The notes below the pieces were generated by a model. That model saw only the letters and a list, made by a program, of their open reading frames with translations. It did no database searches and had not been told where the DNA came from. A program made the position numbers and the translations under genes. A stretch of DNA of 64,000 nt from the NCBI GenBank assembly GCA_015179025.1, contig WHUX01000221.1, positions 21,300 through 85,299 of the forward strand, in the 5' to 3' direction. Of this stretch, positions 45,490 through 57,913 are shown one piece after another. This DNA is from Terfezia claveryi (lineage: Eukaryota; Ascomycota; Pezizomycetes; Pezizales; Pezizaceae). Within the stretch, counting starts at the first letter, position 1. Each line of letters starts with the position of its first letter.

Positions 45490-47334
45490 TCGTTCGTTGC
45501 CTGGAATACCTAGCAATGTACATGGGCTTTTACCCAGCGGAGCTTAACGGCTCCTTCCCCCAGCGTCTCCTGCTTATCACAGGACTGTGCTCCCCAAGTC
45601 CCCTGTTCTCGCCTTGCCTCTCCTCCCGGCCTTCTTGATAGCTCCCTGTAAGCCCGTTAGTATTAGGAATTTCCACTTTTGCGATGTCTTTTCCAAAGCT
45701 TTTCTGATGCCAGCGACCTCTTCGACGCAACATACTCTGCAAACCGCGGCATTACCAGCACACTACGATATTACCAGCATACCGCGACATTCCCGCTCTT
45801 ACCATAATGTCAGTTGCAGAAGATAATGGCAGTATTGATTTGGATCAGTTTCAACCCCTAAGTTCCGCTCCATCTCGAAGTGCAATTGAAGCATTCTCTG
45901 ATACTGTGCGTACTAAGTTTGAAGAGTATTTGCATACTATAAGCAGTAAATCCTTTGAAGTAATCAATTCACGTACGTGGTGACTAACAAGGACTACCTA
46001 GGTATCGTAAAATTAAAGCATAACCAAATTTAAACGCCCCAGCAGTTGATTTGCCAGCAATCAAGCTGCGGTGGAAGGCATTAATGAATATGAGCTGCGC
46101 AATAATGTATGTATTTTATTGCTGGCAAAATTAATGATGGGAAATGAGTGGTTTTGGAGCGTGATGTAATTGATGTTATCGTACAGAGTACATGTTCATG
46201 ATACTTTGCTACATGCAGGAAAGAACAGAGAGGTATCATGGAACTTCTCAGTGAAGCTTGAGGTTTGATTGAGCAAGTAGAGGTTTGAGCAAGCGGAGGT
46301 TTGAGCTTTTGTTATGTATAAAAAAAAAAGACTCGGTTTTCACTCAAGTTGCCTTCATACATTGCCCAGAGTCACATATATGCCATTCCGGAACGGCCTT
46401 GTAATTCCGCAACCGACCAGACCAGACAACCAGAACATTTAGTGGTGGTCAATTCTTAAACTACTGCAGTTATGCAACATCTTGGCACTGCCTTGGCAAC
46501 TTGGCCTTCACGCAACTTTCACGCAACCCAGAATGAAAATTTGCAGTTGTGCTATATTAGGGCTAGTTTTGGCATGCCTTGGCATTGCATAACTGCAGTT
46601 ACCATCACGCAGTTTAAGAATTGACCACCACTATTATATTATTAGTTCGACTTACTCTTAAAAATCCCAGACAGTGGGAATTCATAGCGGATGCCACAGA
46701 GCATTTGCAAAGTTGGGTAACTGCTTGTCATTCACTTACTTTTCACATTAAGTTTGTATGGGAGCATCTTGTATCCATTCTTGTGAGGTGGTGTCGATCT
46801 CCCGTGTTTCCTGCAGGGCCAAAGATGCAGAAAAGCTTCTTCATCATTGACTGATTTAATGTATGGATGTAAGCTGCATTACACAGGTCTGGTTGCGGAT
46901 GAGACTGCGCCAAAGATCGCCGCGAGCTTCAACTTTCAAATATTCTAAAGCTTGTCTCAGGACCCGATTTGCGTCTCCTGCTGGGGCCATGCCAAGCTTG
47001 CTGAATACCCAAGTTAACCTGCCCAACTGGCACCAGACTACCCAACTAGGCAGTTCCAGAAACCCGGATGTCGAGCAGTCGATCATGACTTCTGATTGGC
47101 AATCGCAGTTCCATAACTGCTTACTTAGTGCCATATATTCCCCATCTCATCCCCCATCTCGACCTTCCAATTGTCTTTTAGCTCCCCACCAACACCGACA
47201 AAGAGGACCGCCCCACCATATTCTCTCTCGAAATCCCATTCTCTCAACAAAGAAACGCTCTTTCCCCTCCATTCAGTTGCGCTCTCCGCCAGGTCCCAAA
47301 GAGTGCCATCAAGGACCTGGGAGTGGTGTTCAGG
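45490..47334. other. Gene-poor DNA with MITE and small frames
   Basis: A short plus-strand frame from the ATG at 45807 (about 55 codons, MSVAEDNGSIDLDQFQPLSS) is protein-like but no family is recognised. An A run lies at 46320. The MITE at 46440-46633 is listed separately. Frames between 46620 and 47300 on both strands have no motifs. Confidence 0.35.
46440..46633. mobile_element. TA-flanked MITE, about 194 bp
   Basis: Left end TAGTGGTGGTCAATTCTTAA is mirrored by TTAAGAATTGACCACCACTA at the right; the pairing resumes inside with ACTGCAGTTATGCAA against TTGCATAACTGCAGT. TA at both edges and short inverted ends fit a Tc1/mariner- or pogo-type non-autonomous element. No coding capacity. Confidence 0.7.
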
Positions 47335-50300
47335 ATGGAATTCCACACTACATTATTACTCAAAAGCAGTCTTGTGCCAGACTCGATGCAGCGACTGAGT
47401 TCGAATGCTGCTGGTGCTGGTACTGGTGCTGGTGCTGGTGCTCGGCCTTCGCATTCACATACACACACTCATACACCCCTCTCATTAGCTCCAATACCAT
47501 CCCAAACCTGGGTCCATGTCCCAGTGTGCCTGCACTTTGTTTGTGTGATTTGTAACAAAGGGAAGCGGGATAGGGAGCTGGAGTCGAGGTTTACTCGCAT
47601 TGTCTGGGAAGACATCGGTGATACAAGTAATAGGGGCAACACGGGCAGCCATTCACATCCTTCAAATTCTTCGCCTACGGTAGAAGCACAGAATACATCG
47701 CTATTGTCCGCTGGCAGCGGGGGAGATACAGTAGTACTACTGCGGTTAGTAACAGCAGTGGTAGCTGGAGTCCCGACAGCAAGGTTCTTTGGAATTGACC
47801 TGTTGACATCGAGCCATACGAATATCAGAAGAGGAGTCGTTAAAAGGGCTCAGCACTCGAGTAAGGCTCCTATATTATCGCCCTCACACGTGCCATCATT
47901 ACCAGAATTAATCTGCACTCTAATTGAAGACCGTAAAAGGGGAAGTAGGAACACTTTACAGAAGATTCAGGGTAAGGAAGAACAAGAAGGAGACACTCCT
48001 GCCTCGTCAGAAAGTCATCTCGAAGACTCGGGTTACTTCAGCCAGACCCACAGTCAGACCATTCTCCCCTCATATATTCCCTGGGAAGCACCAGTAACCT
48101 CTGTATACTTCCAGTACAGACCTGCTACTAACCTACAGACTGCTATTGAATTGAGCTCAGACAATCGACATCATATTTTTGGGAGGATGGATCCCACTAA
48201 GAGTGAGGGAGATGGACCGATGTTGCCCGCGCATCTTGCTTCGATTGAGCAAGCGAGAGCAGAGGGCTTTGATTCCGAAACTTCGTGGGAGGGGAGTGAG
48301 GGTGGCGAGGAAGAGGATGAGAGTGGTTGGGGGGACGGTGTGAGTGATGAGGACGAAGAGAGTGATGAGGAGGAGGATGAGAGTGACGATGAGGAAGGGG
48401 AGAGTGGCAAGGAGGACGAAGTAGATGTAGCTGGTGATACAGCGTCAGGAAAAGAGACTGATGCACAAGACGAACGAGACGAAGGTGATACACGAGACGA
48501 AGGTGATAGCCAAGAAAAGGATCCAGGAGACTTGACACCAGCAACAAGCAGGGTAAGGGCGCTTGCGCTTCGTACAGTACGTCCAATTGGCAAGGATCTA
48601 CGTGAGGTGGATTTGTCAGAAATAATATCGCCTGAAGAGCTAGAGTTTGCCAGGAAACGACCCAAAGAGAGAGGGAGCCTGCCTCGTGAAACAGAGGCCC
48701 AAGCCTCTATGGCCCAGTCAGATCCTACCTCGTTTTATAGTGAAGAAATCACATGGTTGTATGCATTACCTAAGAAACAAAACACTAGATTCATGCACGT
48801 CTGGAACATGTTTGATAGGGAGAAGACAGGGAAGGTATGATTTGCTCACTTTACGCTCAGTGAGAGTTTTGGCTTATGTTGACTGCTTCGTCAATGTAGC
48901 TTAAAGCCAACATTTCCATGCAATTTATAGAGAAATATGAAGAATTCTGCTGGGACTCAAACGAACCTCTTTTCTCTAGAGACGACTTGCAGAATGGGCG
49001 GATGTTTTCTTCCGATCCGGATTATGGAAAATTGGAAATGAGCGTGGAGGAGGTCAAGGGCGCTATGAAGCGCTTCGCGGCCGAGGCGCGATTCAAAGAA
49101 GTTATGAAGAATTTTGATTATGAGAATACTGGGACGGTATGTGCCGTAAGCTTCTATGCTGGGAATGGCAGCTAACTGTTCACTTCTTAAAGATACAAGT
49201 CAAGGATATTCCGGAATTTTTAATCGCTCTCCAGGATATTATGAAGGAAAATATTGTTTCTAAGGCGTCCCAAAACGAACTTGAACAGCATTCCAAACAC
49301 CCAAAAGTGCGGGATATGTACTTATCTGCTGTAGAGGTGAAGGGCCTTTTTGCAACATTAAATCAACCGATTATAAACCTGCTCGCCAAGTGTGTAAAGT
49401 ACGATGATGAAACTTATTATGAGAAAGCGGTAGCAGAAGTGCCAGAAGTGGAGGAACTTGAAACCCTAGAGCGTCGAGGGCAAAGAGATGCCTCGGTTAC
49501 CCCAGCTCGAAAGGATTCCAGAGGGCGGCCGCTTGCTCCTGCAAGGGTGGAGAAAGCATATTACCTCACGCTCCCCACTCCCGGCTTACAGCAGTTGAGA
49601 GCACGTACACCTTTACCAAAGAGGCACGTAAGCCTCGACTCTCCCGATTTTTTTTTAGATTCACCACCATTAGCGCATTCGACGCCCACAAAAGAATTCC
49701 ACGGAGTGCCGTTGAATCGAGCTGGGCAGCCCACTCAGGGTAATACTCACAGAGACTCAATTTTGTCCGCTATTCGGGAGTCACCCGAGTGGGAGCTGAC
49801 GAACACCGCTGGGCAGTCCGTACTAGTAGCACAGGATGGTAGCTATGACCTTACACATGAGGATATCAAGACTCTGATTAATGAGCGGGATCAACTTCGT
49901 CAGAAGGTTTTAGACTTTGAGGAGGAGATTGAGGAACAAGTCGCAGGCGCAATTGATATTTCTCTGTCTTACCTCGATCATGAATTCGCGCAGAGATCAG
50001 AGCTTAGTGCTGAAGAAAAAGATAATTTTCAGCGGCAGGTAAGTGAGGCGAATGACAAGGCTCGGAGGTTGGAGAAAAAGCTAGAGACGGTGAATCGGGA
50101 TCTAGAGAAGGTCAATAATTATGCGAATGAATTGAAGATCGCTTTTGACGATGCACAGAAGGGACGCAAATATATGCAGGGAAGTAATCTTAAGTTACGA
50201 GCGGATGCGAGAGATGCAATAGATAGGTATACGAAGTTGAAGGCAAACCAGGTAAGGTTGGAAGATAAGATTAAGATGATGGAGTATGATAATGGGGTCA

Positions 50301-53300
50301 AGAGCCAGAAGTTGAGGCTGGCAAAAGAGGGGATCGAGATGCTGGAGGAAGAGTTAATTCAGACCCAGGAATTAAAAGCAACGATTGATGAGCAGGCTAG
50401 GGAAATTGAGGATTTGAAGATGAGGAACGACCAGCTGAATGTGGAGCAATCGTTGCTTGAGAGAACGTATATTGGGGCGGGAAGGAGACTGAATAGGGAC
50501 TCCAGTAGGGACTCCAGTAGTTATTCGGGGAAGACGAAGGGGGTAGGGAGTGTTGTGCATTCGGCGCCGGTGGTAGATTTGGCGAACGTGGTAGGTGGGG
50601 TTTATAAGGGGAATTATGATAGTGGATCGTGGCAAGCTCTAGAGCAGGCCAAAAAACTAGAGGAGCAGCTAACCGAAGCGGCGGCGAAGCTTGCAGAGAA
50701 GGTAGAGGAGTTGAAGGCGCAAAAAGAGAGCACGAAAGCGAAGGCTACAGAGGCAAAGGTTCGAATGCAAACACTGGGTGAGGAGATTGAGAAGAGGAAG
50801 GGTGAGCTAGAAGAGCAGCATGAGATTTACCTGGAAATGGAGACAGGGCTGAAGGACCTTTTCCTGCAAACGACACAACTTGGTGGGGAAATGCAGGTGC
50901 TGCAGAAGGAGATAGAGCAGTTGAAGAAGGATGGCGGGGGAAAAATGCAGGAGATAGAAGAGCTTCAGAGTGAACTTGCTTCTATTGAGGACGAACTTAA
51001 GGAGGCAATTGACTCAAGGGATCAAACTGGTGCTGAATTGGAGAAACTTAAGAGGGAGTGGGCAAAGGGGGTTGCCAAAGAGCTTGAGTATGCGAAGGGC
51101 AAGGTTGCCCAGTTGACGGAATTGGGTTCAAAGCGGAAGGAGTGGTTTGATGGTGAAATTGCTCACAAGGAGGAGATGGTTGTAAAGTTGGAGAAGGCTA
51201 TGTACTCATCGGAGGAGCAGGTGAAGGGGCTCTCCACAGTCATTCAACAGCTACAGGGATCCATTGATAAGCAGCAATCTGAGCTTAAAAAGAAGTGGAG
51301 GGAAATCGAGCACGCTGAAGTAAAAGCTAAAAGATACAAGGAACAGGCGATGGACCTAGAAGCTAAGCGCAAGGAGGATGAGAGGGAAGCTCAGATACTC
51401 CGGGAGTCTAAGAGGACGCAGGAATCGACTATCCAGTCTTTGGAAATGGAGAAGGATGACGCCTGGAATCGAGTCAACAAACTAGAGGATATTGTTGATA
51501 CTTCGAAGGACGATCAGCTCTCGAAGTTAGCAGATCAGGCGTCGAAAATTGCCGGCTTGGAGAGGAGGTTAAGTGAGATGGTTGAGAGATGGAAGAAAGG
51601 AACTAAAAATATCTTGCTTTATGAAGTGGAGAAACGGAAGAATGAGGAGCTGGAGAGGAAGAAGGAGAGGCAGGCGCAAATTATTGAGGAGTTGATGGAG
51701 GAGAGGAAGAAGCAGAATGAGCAGTTGTTGGAGTTGCAGGAGCGGTTAGACAAGATGATTACGAGAAATGAAGAAGGGAAGGGGAATACTGCGAGGGTTA
51801 AACAGTTGGAGAATTGGTTAAAGATAGCAAAGGGTGAGGTAGTCAAGTATAAGAAGAGTGTGGAAGAGCTAGAGGGGGACTTGGAAAGTCAAAAGGAGAA
51901 GACTGAGCCGGGAGATGCAAAGTCAAAGAACGAGGGAGAGGGACTTGAGGGAAAGGTGAGGATCGCGATAAATGAGCGGGAGCGGGCAGAAAAGAGAGTG
52001 AAGGAGCTTGAGGCCGAGTTGGTGGCGTTGGGGGAGGGGGAGAAGAAGGCAGATATGGAGAGTCTAGTGCTTCAACAATCCAAAAACAAGCACAGTACTG
52101 AAATCAGCGAACTTGAGACGACTAAAAGGTATTCAAGTGAACTAAGTGACCAGCTTCAGGTCGAATTGGCCGCTAAGACCTTCAATCTTGCAGAGGAAGG
52201 GGGGAAAGCAAACGTGGAAAGGGAGGGACTTCAAAGGCAGCTTAAATCTATTGAGAAGTCGCGAGATGAAGCTGTCCAGTTGGTTCTTCAGCGGGGGAAG
52301 GAGATTGAACAACTAAAAGCTGATGTGGAGAAAGCCAAGGAGGATTCTAAGAAGGAGGAGGCTTGTGAATGGAAAGCGCAATTTGAAGTAGATCAAGGAG
52401 ATATTGAGAAGCTTATTACTGAGGGGTTAGGGAACCTCGAGTCGTCACATAAGAAGGAGTGGGATGCAGCCCAGAAAGCCATTGCGCAACTTGAGAAGCA
52501 ATTGGACCAGGAAAGAACTGAGGTTACGAAGCTTCAAGAGCAATGTACAGTGCTCAATGGGGCGATCGATTCTCTAGGAAGCTTGAAGGAGCAAGAGGAG
52601 AAGAGGATGCAGATTGAGCGGAAAGAGGATCAAGCTACCATTGCGGAGCATAGGAGGAAGAATCTTGCTGCTAGAACGGAGCTTGAAGCAGCTCAGATGT
52701 GGGCTGTGGGATTGAGTATGGAGGTTGAGGAGTTGAGGAATAAAATGACAGTGGAGGGATTGGATCGAGAGAAGTACAGACCAGGGCTTGAGGAGCAGTC
52801 GGAGGGTGCGCGGGGGAGGCCTGAGGAACTTGAGGAAAGGTTGGAGTTTGAGAGTGAGGGGAGGAAGCAGGAAGTGAAGAAGGCAGAGCAAGAGATGCAG
52901 AGGTTGGAGGATGTGATTGAGGAAGGGAATAGAAAGTTGAAGATACTGGAGAGTAGGCGGGAGGAAATTGAGCGGAAACTTGAAGCCGCGAGGGTGGAAG
53001 GTGAGAACGCTAAGGAGAAGTTGAAGAGGCTTGAAGGTGAACCGAGCGCTCAGAAGCCAGCTGTAGATACTATGAAGATGGGCCCGGAGGAAAAGCTCGA
53101 TACTGCAAGGACTGCAAACGACAAAGCTATACAGGAGCTGAAGAAGCTTGAAGGGGAGTTGGACGCTCAGAAGCAGGCTGCAGATGCTACGAAGAAAGAC
53201 CTGGAAGAACAACTCGAAGCCACGCGGATTGAAAACGAAAAGGCTACGCGGGATGTGGAGCAGCTTCAAACTGCCCTTATCGAAGCACGCTCTAGGGTGG

Positions 53301-56300
53301 AAGAGGTGAAATTGAAGCTTGCCGAGCTCAACAAAGTTGTACCTGCTAAGCGGGAAATACTCATCGAAACAACATCAGGCGGCAGAAAAACCAATGTGGA
53401 GTACGACTTTGCGCTTAAGGCCCTCGAGGAGAAACTGAGTGTTGCCAATACTGATGTCGCTCAGGCCCTCAAAAAGGTTGATCAGCTAACCAAGGAACTT
53501 GATGCGAAGGAGGATGACATTGAGAAGAAGGAGCGGAAGAGGTGGGATTTCATGGGGATCACTGAGGGGTTGAAGGAGAAGCTTGAGAAGGCTGTTGTGT
53601 TGCATAAAGATGAGGCTGAGGAGTTGCAAGAGAAAGTTAAGCAGCTTGAGGAGTTTGTGAAGGTGGGGAATCATAAGGTGGCAAAGTTGGATGAACAACT
53701 GAAGAGAGCACGGGGTGAGATGGAGTGGAACATCAAGGAGGAAAGGGTAAAGGTGCTGGACGCTGAGAAGAAGGCTAAGGATCTGCAGGACATTGGGAAG
53801 GATCAGAAGGCTAAGATCAAAACGCTTGAAGACCAGGAGAAGCAGCTTCGCGGTAACCTCGCCCAAGAGGGGGCAAGGATCAAAGAGCTAGAAGAGGGCA
53901 AGAATAGGGAGATGAAGGATAAGGAGAAGCAGTTGGAACTGGTGAGGGGGCTGGAGGAGCAGAATGCTCATTTGGAGAAGTACTTGGAGGAGCTGGAGCA
54001 GGAAATTGCGGATAAGACTGCGGAAGCGGAGAAGAAAGCTAAGTCGTTAGATGAGGAGATACAGAAGGAGAGGGGGGAGGGTTTTAAGGCTAATGAGCGG
54101 GTGAAGGAACTTAAGGATGCGAAGGCGGCTCTTGAGAAGCTCAACAAGGAGCTGACGGCTAAGTCAAAAGCGGAGAAGACCAATACAATGCGTGTAGGGA
54201 AAAGGCTGGAGGAGATGAATAAGTTGGAGACGGGCTTTGACAAAGAGAAACTTATGCGCAAAGGTTTGGAAGAAACCTTGGAGAAGACAAGGAATGAACT
54301 TCGAGAGGAAGAAGAGAAAGTAAGGAAAGGGGAGGAGAGGATGACAGGACTTAAGAGTTGGCTTGAGGAAACCAAACGGGGCTGGTCGAAGCAGTTGGGT
54401 GGAGAGAAAGCGAGGGCGGAGAAGGCGGAGAACTATTTGGAGGCATCACAGCAGACGGTGAAGGCCCTGAAAGAGGAGTTGGCGGAGAGGATTGAAATTG
54501 AGAAGAAGGCGGCTGTGGAGTCTGAGGAGAGGCTGAAGGGGCTGGAAGCGAGCAGGGAGATGGTGGAGCTGTTGAAGAAGGATGTAGAGGTGAAGCAGGC
54601 AAAGTTAAGGGAACTAATGAGAGAATTGTCTGTGTCTTCAGCTACGGTGCAGGCTTTGGAGAAGGAGAAGGAGAAACTCAAAAGAGGGTGGAAGGAGATG
54701 GAGGGGGAGTTCAACGCGGATTCTAAGCAACTTGAGACGTCCATAAAGCTGTTGACGCAGGAGCTCCAGGTGGCTCTCCATTCCCTGGAGGTGTCTGAGG
54801 CGAACGTCAAAGAGCTCAAGTTAGCAGTTCAAAAGTTGACGGGGCAGCCGCAAGTGAAGCAAGGAATGGTACTAACTGGCCAGCTAAATGCGAAGGACAA
54901 GGAAATCTCTGGCCTCAAGAATGATATCGAAAGTTGGATAGTTACTGATATGGAGAGTCAGAGGAAGATTACCAATTTTGAATCTGAGCTTAACGCCAAA
55001 GATACGGCCACCAAGAAGCTCAACAAGGAGTTAGCAGAGTATTTAGTGAAATTTGCTGATTCTCAAAAAAAACTTGCGGATACTAAAAACGCACTTTCTC
55101 ATGTCCAAAAGGAACTGAAGGAGCTTAAGGAGGAAGAGAATGCAGTAAATAAAGAGCCACTTACAGGACAAGTCACGGATGTGAATAAGCGAATTACTGA
55201 GCTAAGGGGGGAAGTTAGAAACCTACAAAATATTATAGAGAGGCAGAAGGGGACTATTACAGGACATGTGAATACCAACACTCAGCTTAGCAGTACCGTA
55301 ACTCAGCTCCGGAGTACAATAACTGAGCTCCAGGGTACGATCGCACAGATATCCGTAGATGAAGGCGATGTTTTAAAACCAAGAAGAAAGCTTGATATGA
55401 GAGGTGTGCAAAGGGAAGCGATAATTAGGGCACTTAAGGACCTCACGCCGGAGGAGTTGGAGAGACTGGATCCAAAACTGTGGCCAGCAACGCCGTATGA
55501 GAATGTCACGGTGTGGGAGTTTATGTTTTGGCCGATTATGGAACTGATAAGGTTCACTATTTGGAATATTCCTTGGCTCCTGAGATGGTGGCAGAGGAAG
55601 GCAAAAGAGGCGGGGATGAAAGACTGGGAGATTTATGAGCCTGAGTGGGAGATTCCGGGGCGGCCGGCGGTTCGGCAGCGAGAGATGTGGATTAGAGGAG
55701 GGGCTACGCCGAGCTTGCCAGGCACGCCGTTGGAGGAGGTGGTGAGTGATGGTGAAGGTTTTTCAACAGGTTCTGAGGCTTCGCATCTGCTTGCCCCCCC
55801 GGGGTCACCCCGACTGATATCGCGGTTTAGGGGGGGGTCTGGACCGTCCCCACCCCCAGAGCCAATTAACACTCAACAGCAACATCTACATTCTGAGGAT
55901 ACTAAAGCAGAACTAGGTGAGGGCTCCTCTCAGCAACAACGGTCAAGCACCCGAGATACTGGCTCACCCCCAGCAGTTGATCTCAGCAAATACTTTAAAT
56001 TCACTGAAACTCCTACATTACTCAGTTGTATCAGCCCCCATAAAAAATGTTCTTCCCCACACGCATGGCTCCGAGCAATATTATGGGTCCTGATGTTCCT
56101 CCTGCTTTTGGGGAGTTTATTTCAGCAGTGGGTAATTGTAGCACAGACGGAGGAAATAAAGCAACAGTGGGCAAAGCCAAATATGGTCGTGGTGAGGGAT
56201 TGGTTGTCAGATAGGAGACCGAGAATGGCTGGGTGGTGTGAGGATGGTGTGTGTTATTGTCAGGAGTGGTGGTGGGTGAGAATAGTGAGGGAGTGGATTA

Positions 56301-56335
56301 TAGAATGGCTGGGATTGGATATGGAGTTTGATTGA
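47335..56335 (+). CDS. Giant EF-hand, coiled-coil, C-terminally membrane-anchored protein
   Basis: Exons 47335-48834, 48900-49136 and 49193-56335 (introns 65 and 56 nt, GTATGA...GTAG and GTATGT...GCTAAC...AAAG, phase 0). Product about 2959 residues; the in-frame ATG at 48187 (MDPTKSEGD) is an alternative start. From the N-terminus: a low-complexity Ser/Thr region; an acidic run (SDEDEESDEEEDESDDEEGE); two EF-hand-like units spanning the introns (MFDREKTGKLKANI; NFDYENTGTIQVKDIPEF, close to a canonical loop); about 2000 residues of heptad-rich coiled coil (LEELEQEI, KELEAEL, QLEKQL); then FWPIMELIRFTIWNIPWLLR, a Ser/Pro linker, a transmembrane helix WLRAILWVLMFLLLLGSLFQ near residue 2870, and a 67-residue tail with CEDGVCYC. 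This resembles organelle tethers or KASH proteins in layout, but no family was recognised. Confidence 0.8.
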
Positions 56336-57198
56336 GGAAGAGAGGGGATATATGTGGGGAAATGTATGGGATTTTGAGAAAGGATGGTTAGTACAGCGAT
56401 TTTGTTTGTTTTTCACTCATTGGATTGCAGTTGGCGCTGTATTCTGTGAGCGAATTTCTTGTTGCTATTTCTTCATTTAAATTTCCTCTTGCGTTACTTG
56501 ATCTTTTTTTTATCTTCAGCCATGTGTACGGTTTACGTTTCACATCTCTCAGTTTGGTTACATAACTGCTAGTTAGTGCTATATGGAGTGAACGGACAGA
56601 TGATTTTTATTTAGTATAGTTTAACAGCAGAAACGCAAACTGTTGCTCCTCAAAACTGGGGAACTCCCGTAGTATTCATGGTTTGTGATCTATAGGCCTA
56701 GTTATGAGAATGTACTGAAGCATTTGTTACCCTGAACTCTTAGCCGTTGATTTCAAATCCAGACGGTTGTTTCGCAATTTCTGTACTGTAGTTTTTAGTG
56801 GATCAGGTAAGCCGGGGGGGGGGGGGGGGGAACCTGACTAACAATTGCAGGGAGAGAGAGTTGAGATAACTCGCCAGCAATCGGTGAAAACTTGAAAACA
56901 TGAAATTTGGTTCCTCTTCTCCCCCCCTCTCTGAAATAGAAATTTCGGGTTCCCGGTGGCATATACATACTATACTTCCTTGAAGGGAGGCGCATCGAGT
57001 TAACTGAGTTTTAGTTATTTATATATATATTTAAAGAAAAAAAAAAAAAAAAATCTGAGAAGAAATCCAAAACTCAAGTTACATGGTATACCGTATATAT
57101 ACATAACTTAACAAAGGACTGACTACGACTACCACTTACCTAGGCATATCACAAAATTGGAGCATATATATGTTCTGGGCCGCTCGCGTAGCATCGGC
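56336..57198. other. Intergenic with 17-bp G run
   Basis: No supported gene in about 860 bp. A run of 17 G at 56814-56830 and an A run at about 57038-57052 stand out. The downstream flank holds a family A MITE. Confidence 0.45.
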
Positions 57199-57282
57199 AG
57201 CCTCGTACCCCAGGTTGATATATTGTAGTGTTCGTGACCTCGTATCTCCCCTAGAGACAACAGACTGGTTACTACGAGGCTA
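57199..57282. mobile_element. Short palindromic MITE, family A, copy 5
   Basis: 84 bp: AGCCTCGTACCCCAGG at the left, ACAGACTGGTTACTACGAGGCTA-type right end (17-bp match to copy 2) and the core TTCGTGACCTCGTATCT. Immediately followed by the copia LTR. Confidence 0.8.
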
Positions 57283-57283
57283 G

Positions 57284-57783
57284 TGTTGTCTGCCAAGCCT
57301 TCCTGTTTTAATTCTACAATCGGCTAATTATCGGGGAGGTGAATAGGATGTTTATGTTGAAAAGCACGTGAGTTCACATATGTCGGCCACTCATGTCATT
57401 GCGGCTACTCAGGTCATACAATGACATTCATTAACATATGTCATGTCTGCCACTCATGTCATTGTGGCTACTCAGGTCATACAATGACATTCATTAACAT
57501 ATGTCATGTCTGCTACCGATGTCATGTCGGCCACTCATGTTATTGCGACACTCACTCACGTATCTCCAGCATTTCCTGCTTTCCAGCAATACTTAGTCTT
57601 TAGCATTATCCCTTAAGTGTATATAGAGCTGGCCTGACTACCTCTTCTTTAGAGGTTAAGTGATAAGCAACTCATACGTTCTCATACGAATACTCGTTCT
57701 CATACTGGTGAAGTGACTCTTCATTGATCATTAGCTATCTTATCCGCTCGCTAGTATTGCTGCCCCTACTGGTCATTCCAACA
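57284..57783 (+). mobile_element. Copia 5' LTR
   Basis: Begins TGTTG at 57284 and ends CCAACA at 57783, a TG...CA-type LTR of 500 bp whose first five bases complement the last five. It is followed at once by GGTTATGACCCCCGG, a primer site related to initiator tRNA-Met. Within it are 2.5 tandem units of about 58-63 bp (from 57377; CATATGTCGGCCACTCATG type). No second LTR was found in the window. Confidence 0.7.
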
Positions 57784-57913
57784 GGTTATGACCCCCGGCG
57801 CACGTGCAAGATAGTATTCACCACAACTCCTCTACACGAGAACTCCATAACGAACTCCTCTATCTCCATAACGAACTCCTCTCTACGAGAACTTCATAAC
57901 AATCTTCTTTAAC

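Noticed and set aside
46863..47555. 230-codon plus-strand frame upstream of the coiled-coil gene
   Set aside because: Composition is Pro/Cys/Trp-rich without motifs, it overlaps the beginning of the neighbouring better-supported frame, and its end is made of a CTGGTG-type repeat.
48171..48665. 164-codon minus-strand Ser-rich frame opposite the acidic region of the coiled-coil gene
   Set aside because: It is the antisense of the Glu/Asp-rich codons and has no independent support.
52574..53269. 231-codon minus-strand Leu-rich frame inside the coiled-coil gene
   Set aside because: Antisense shadow of Lys/Glu/Gln coiled-coil codons, which read as Leu/Phe/Ser on the other strand.
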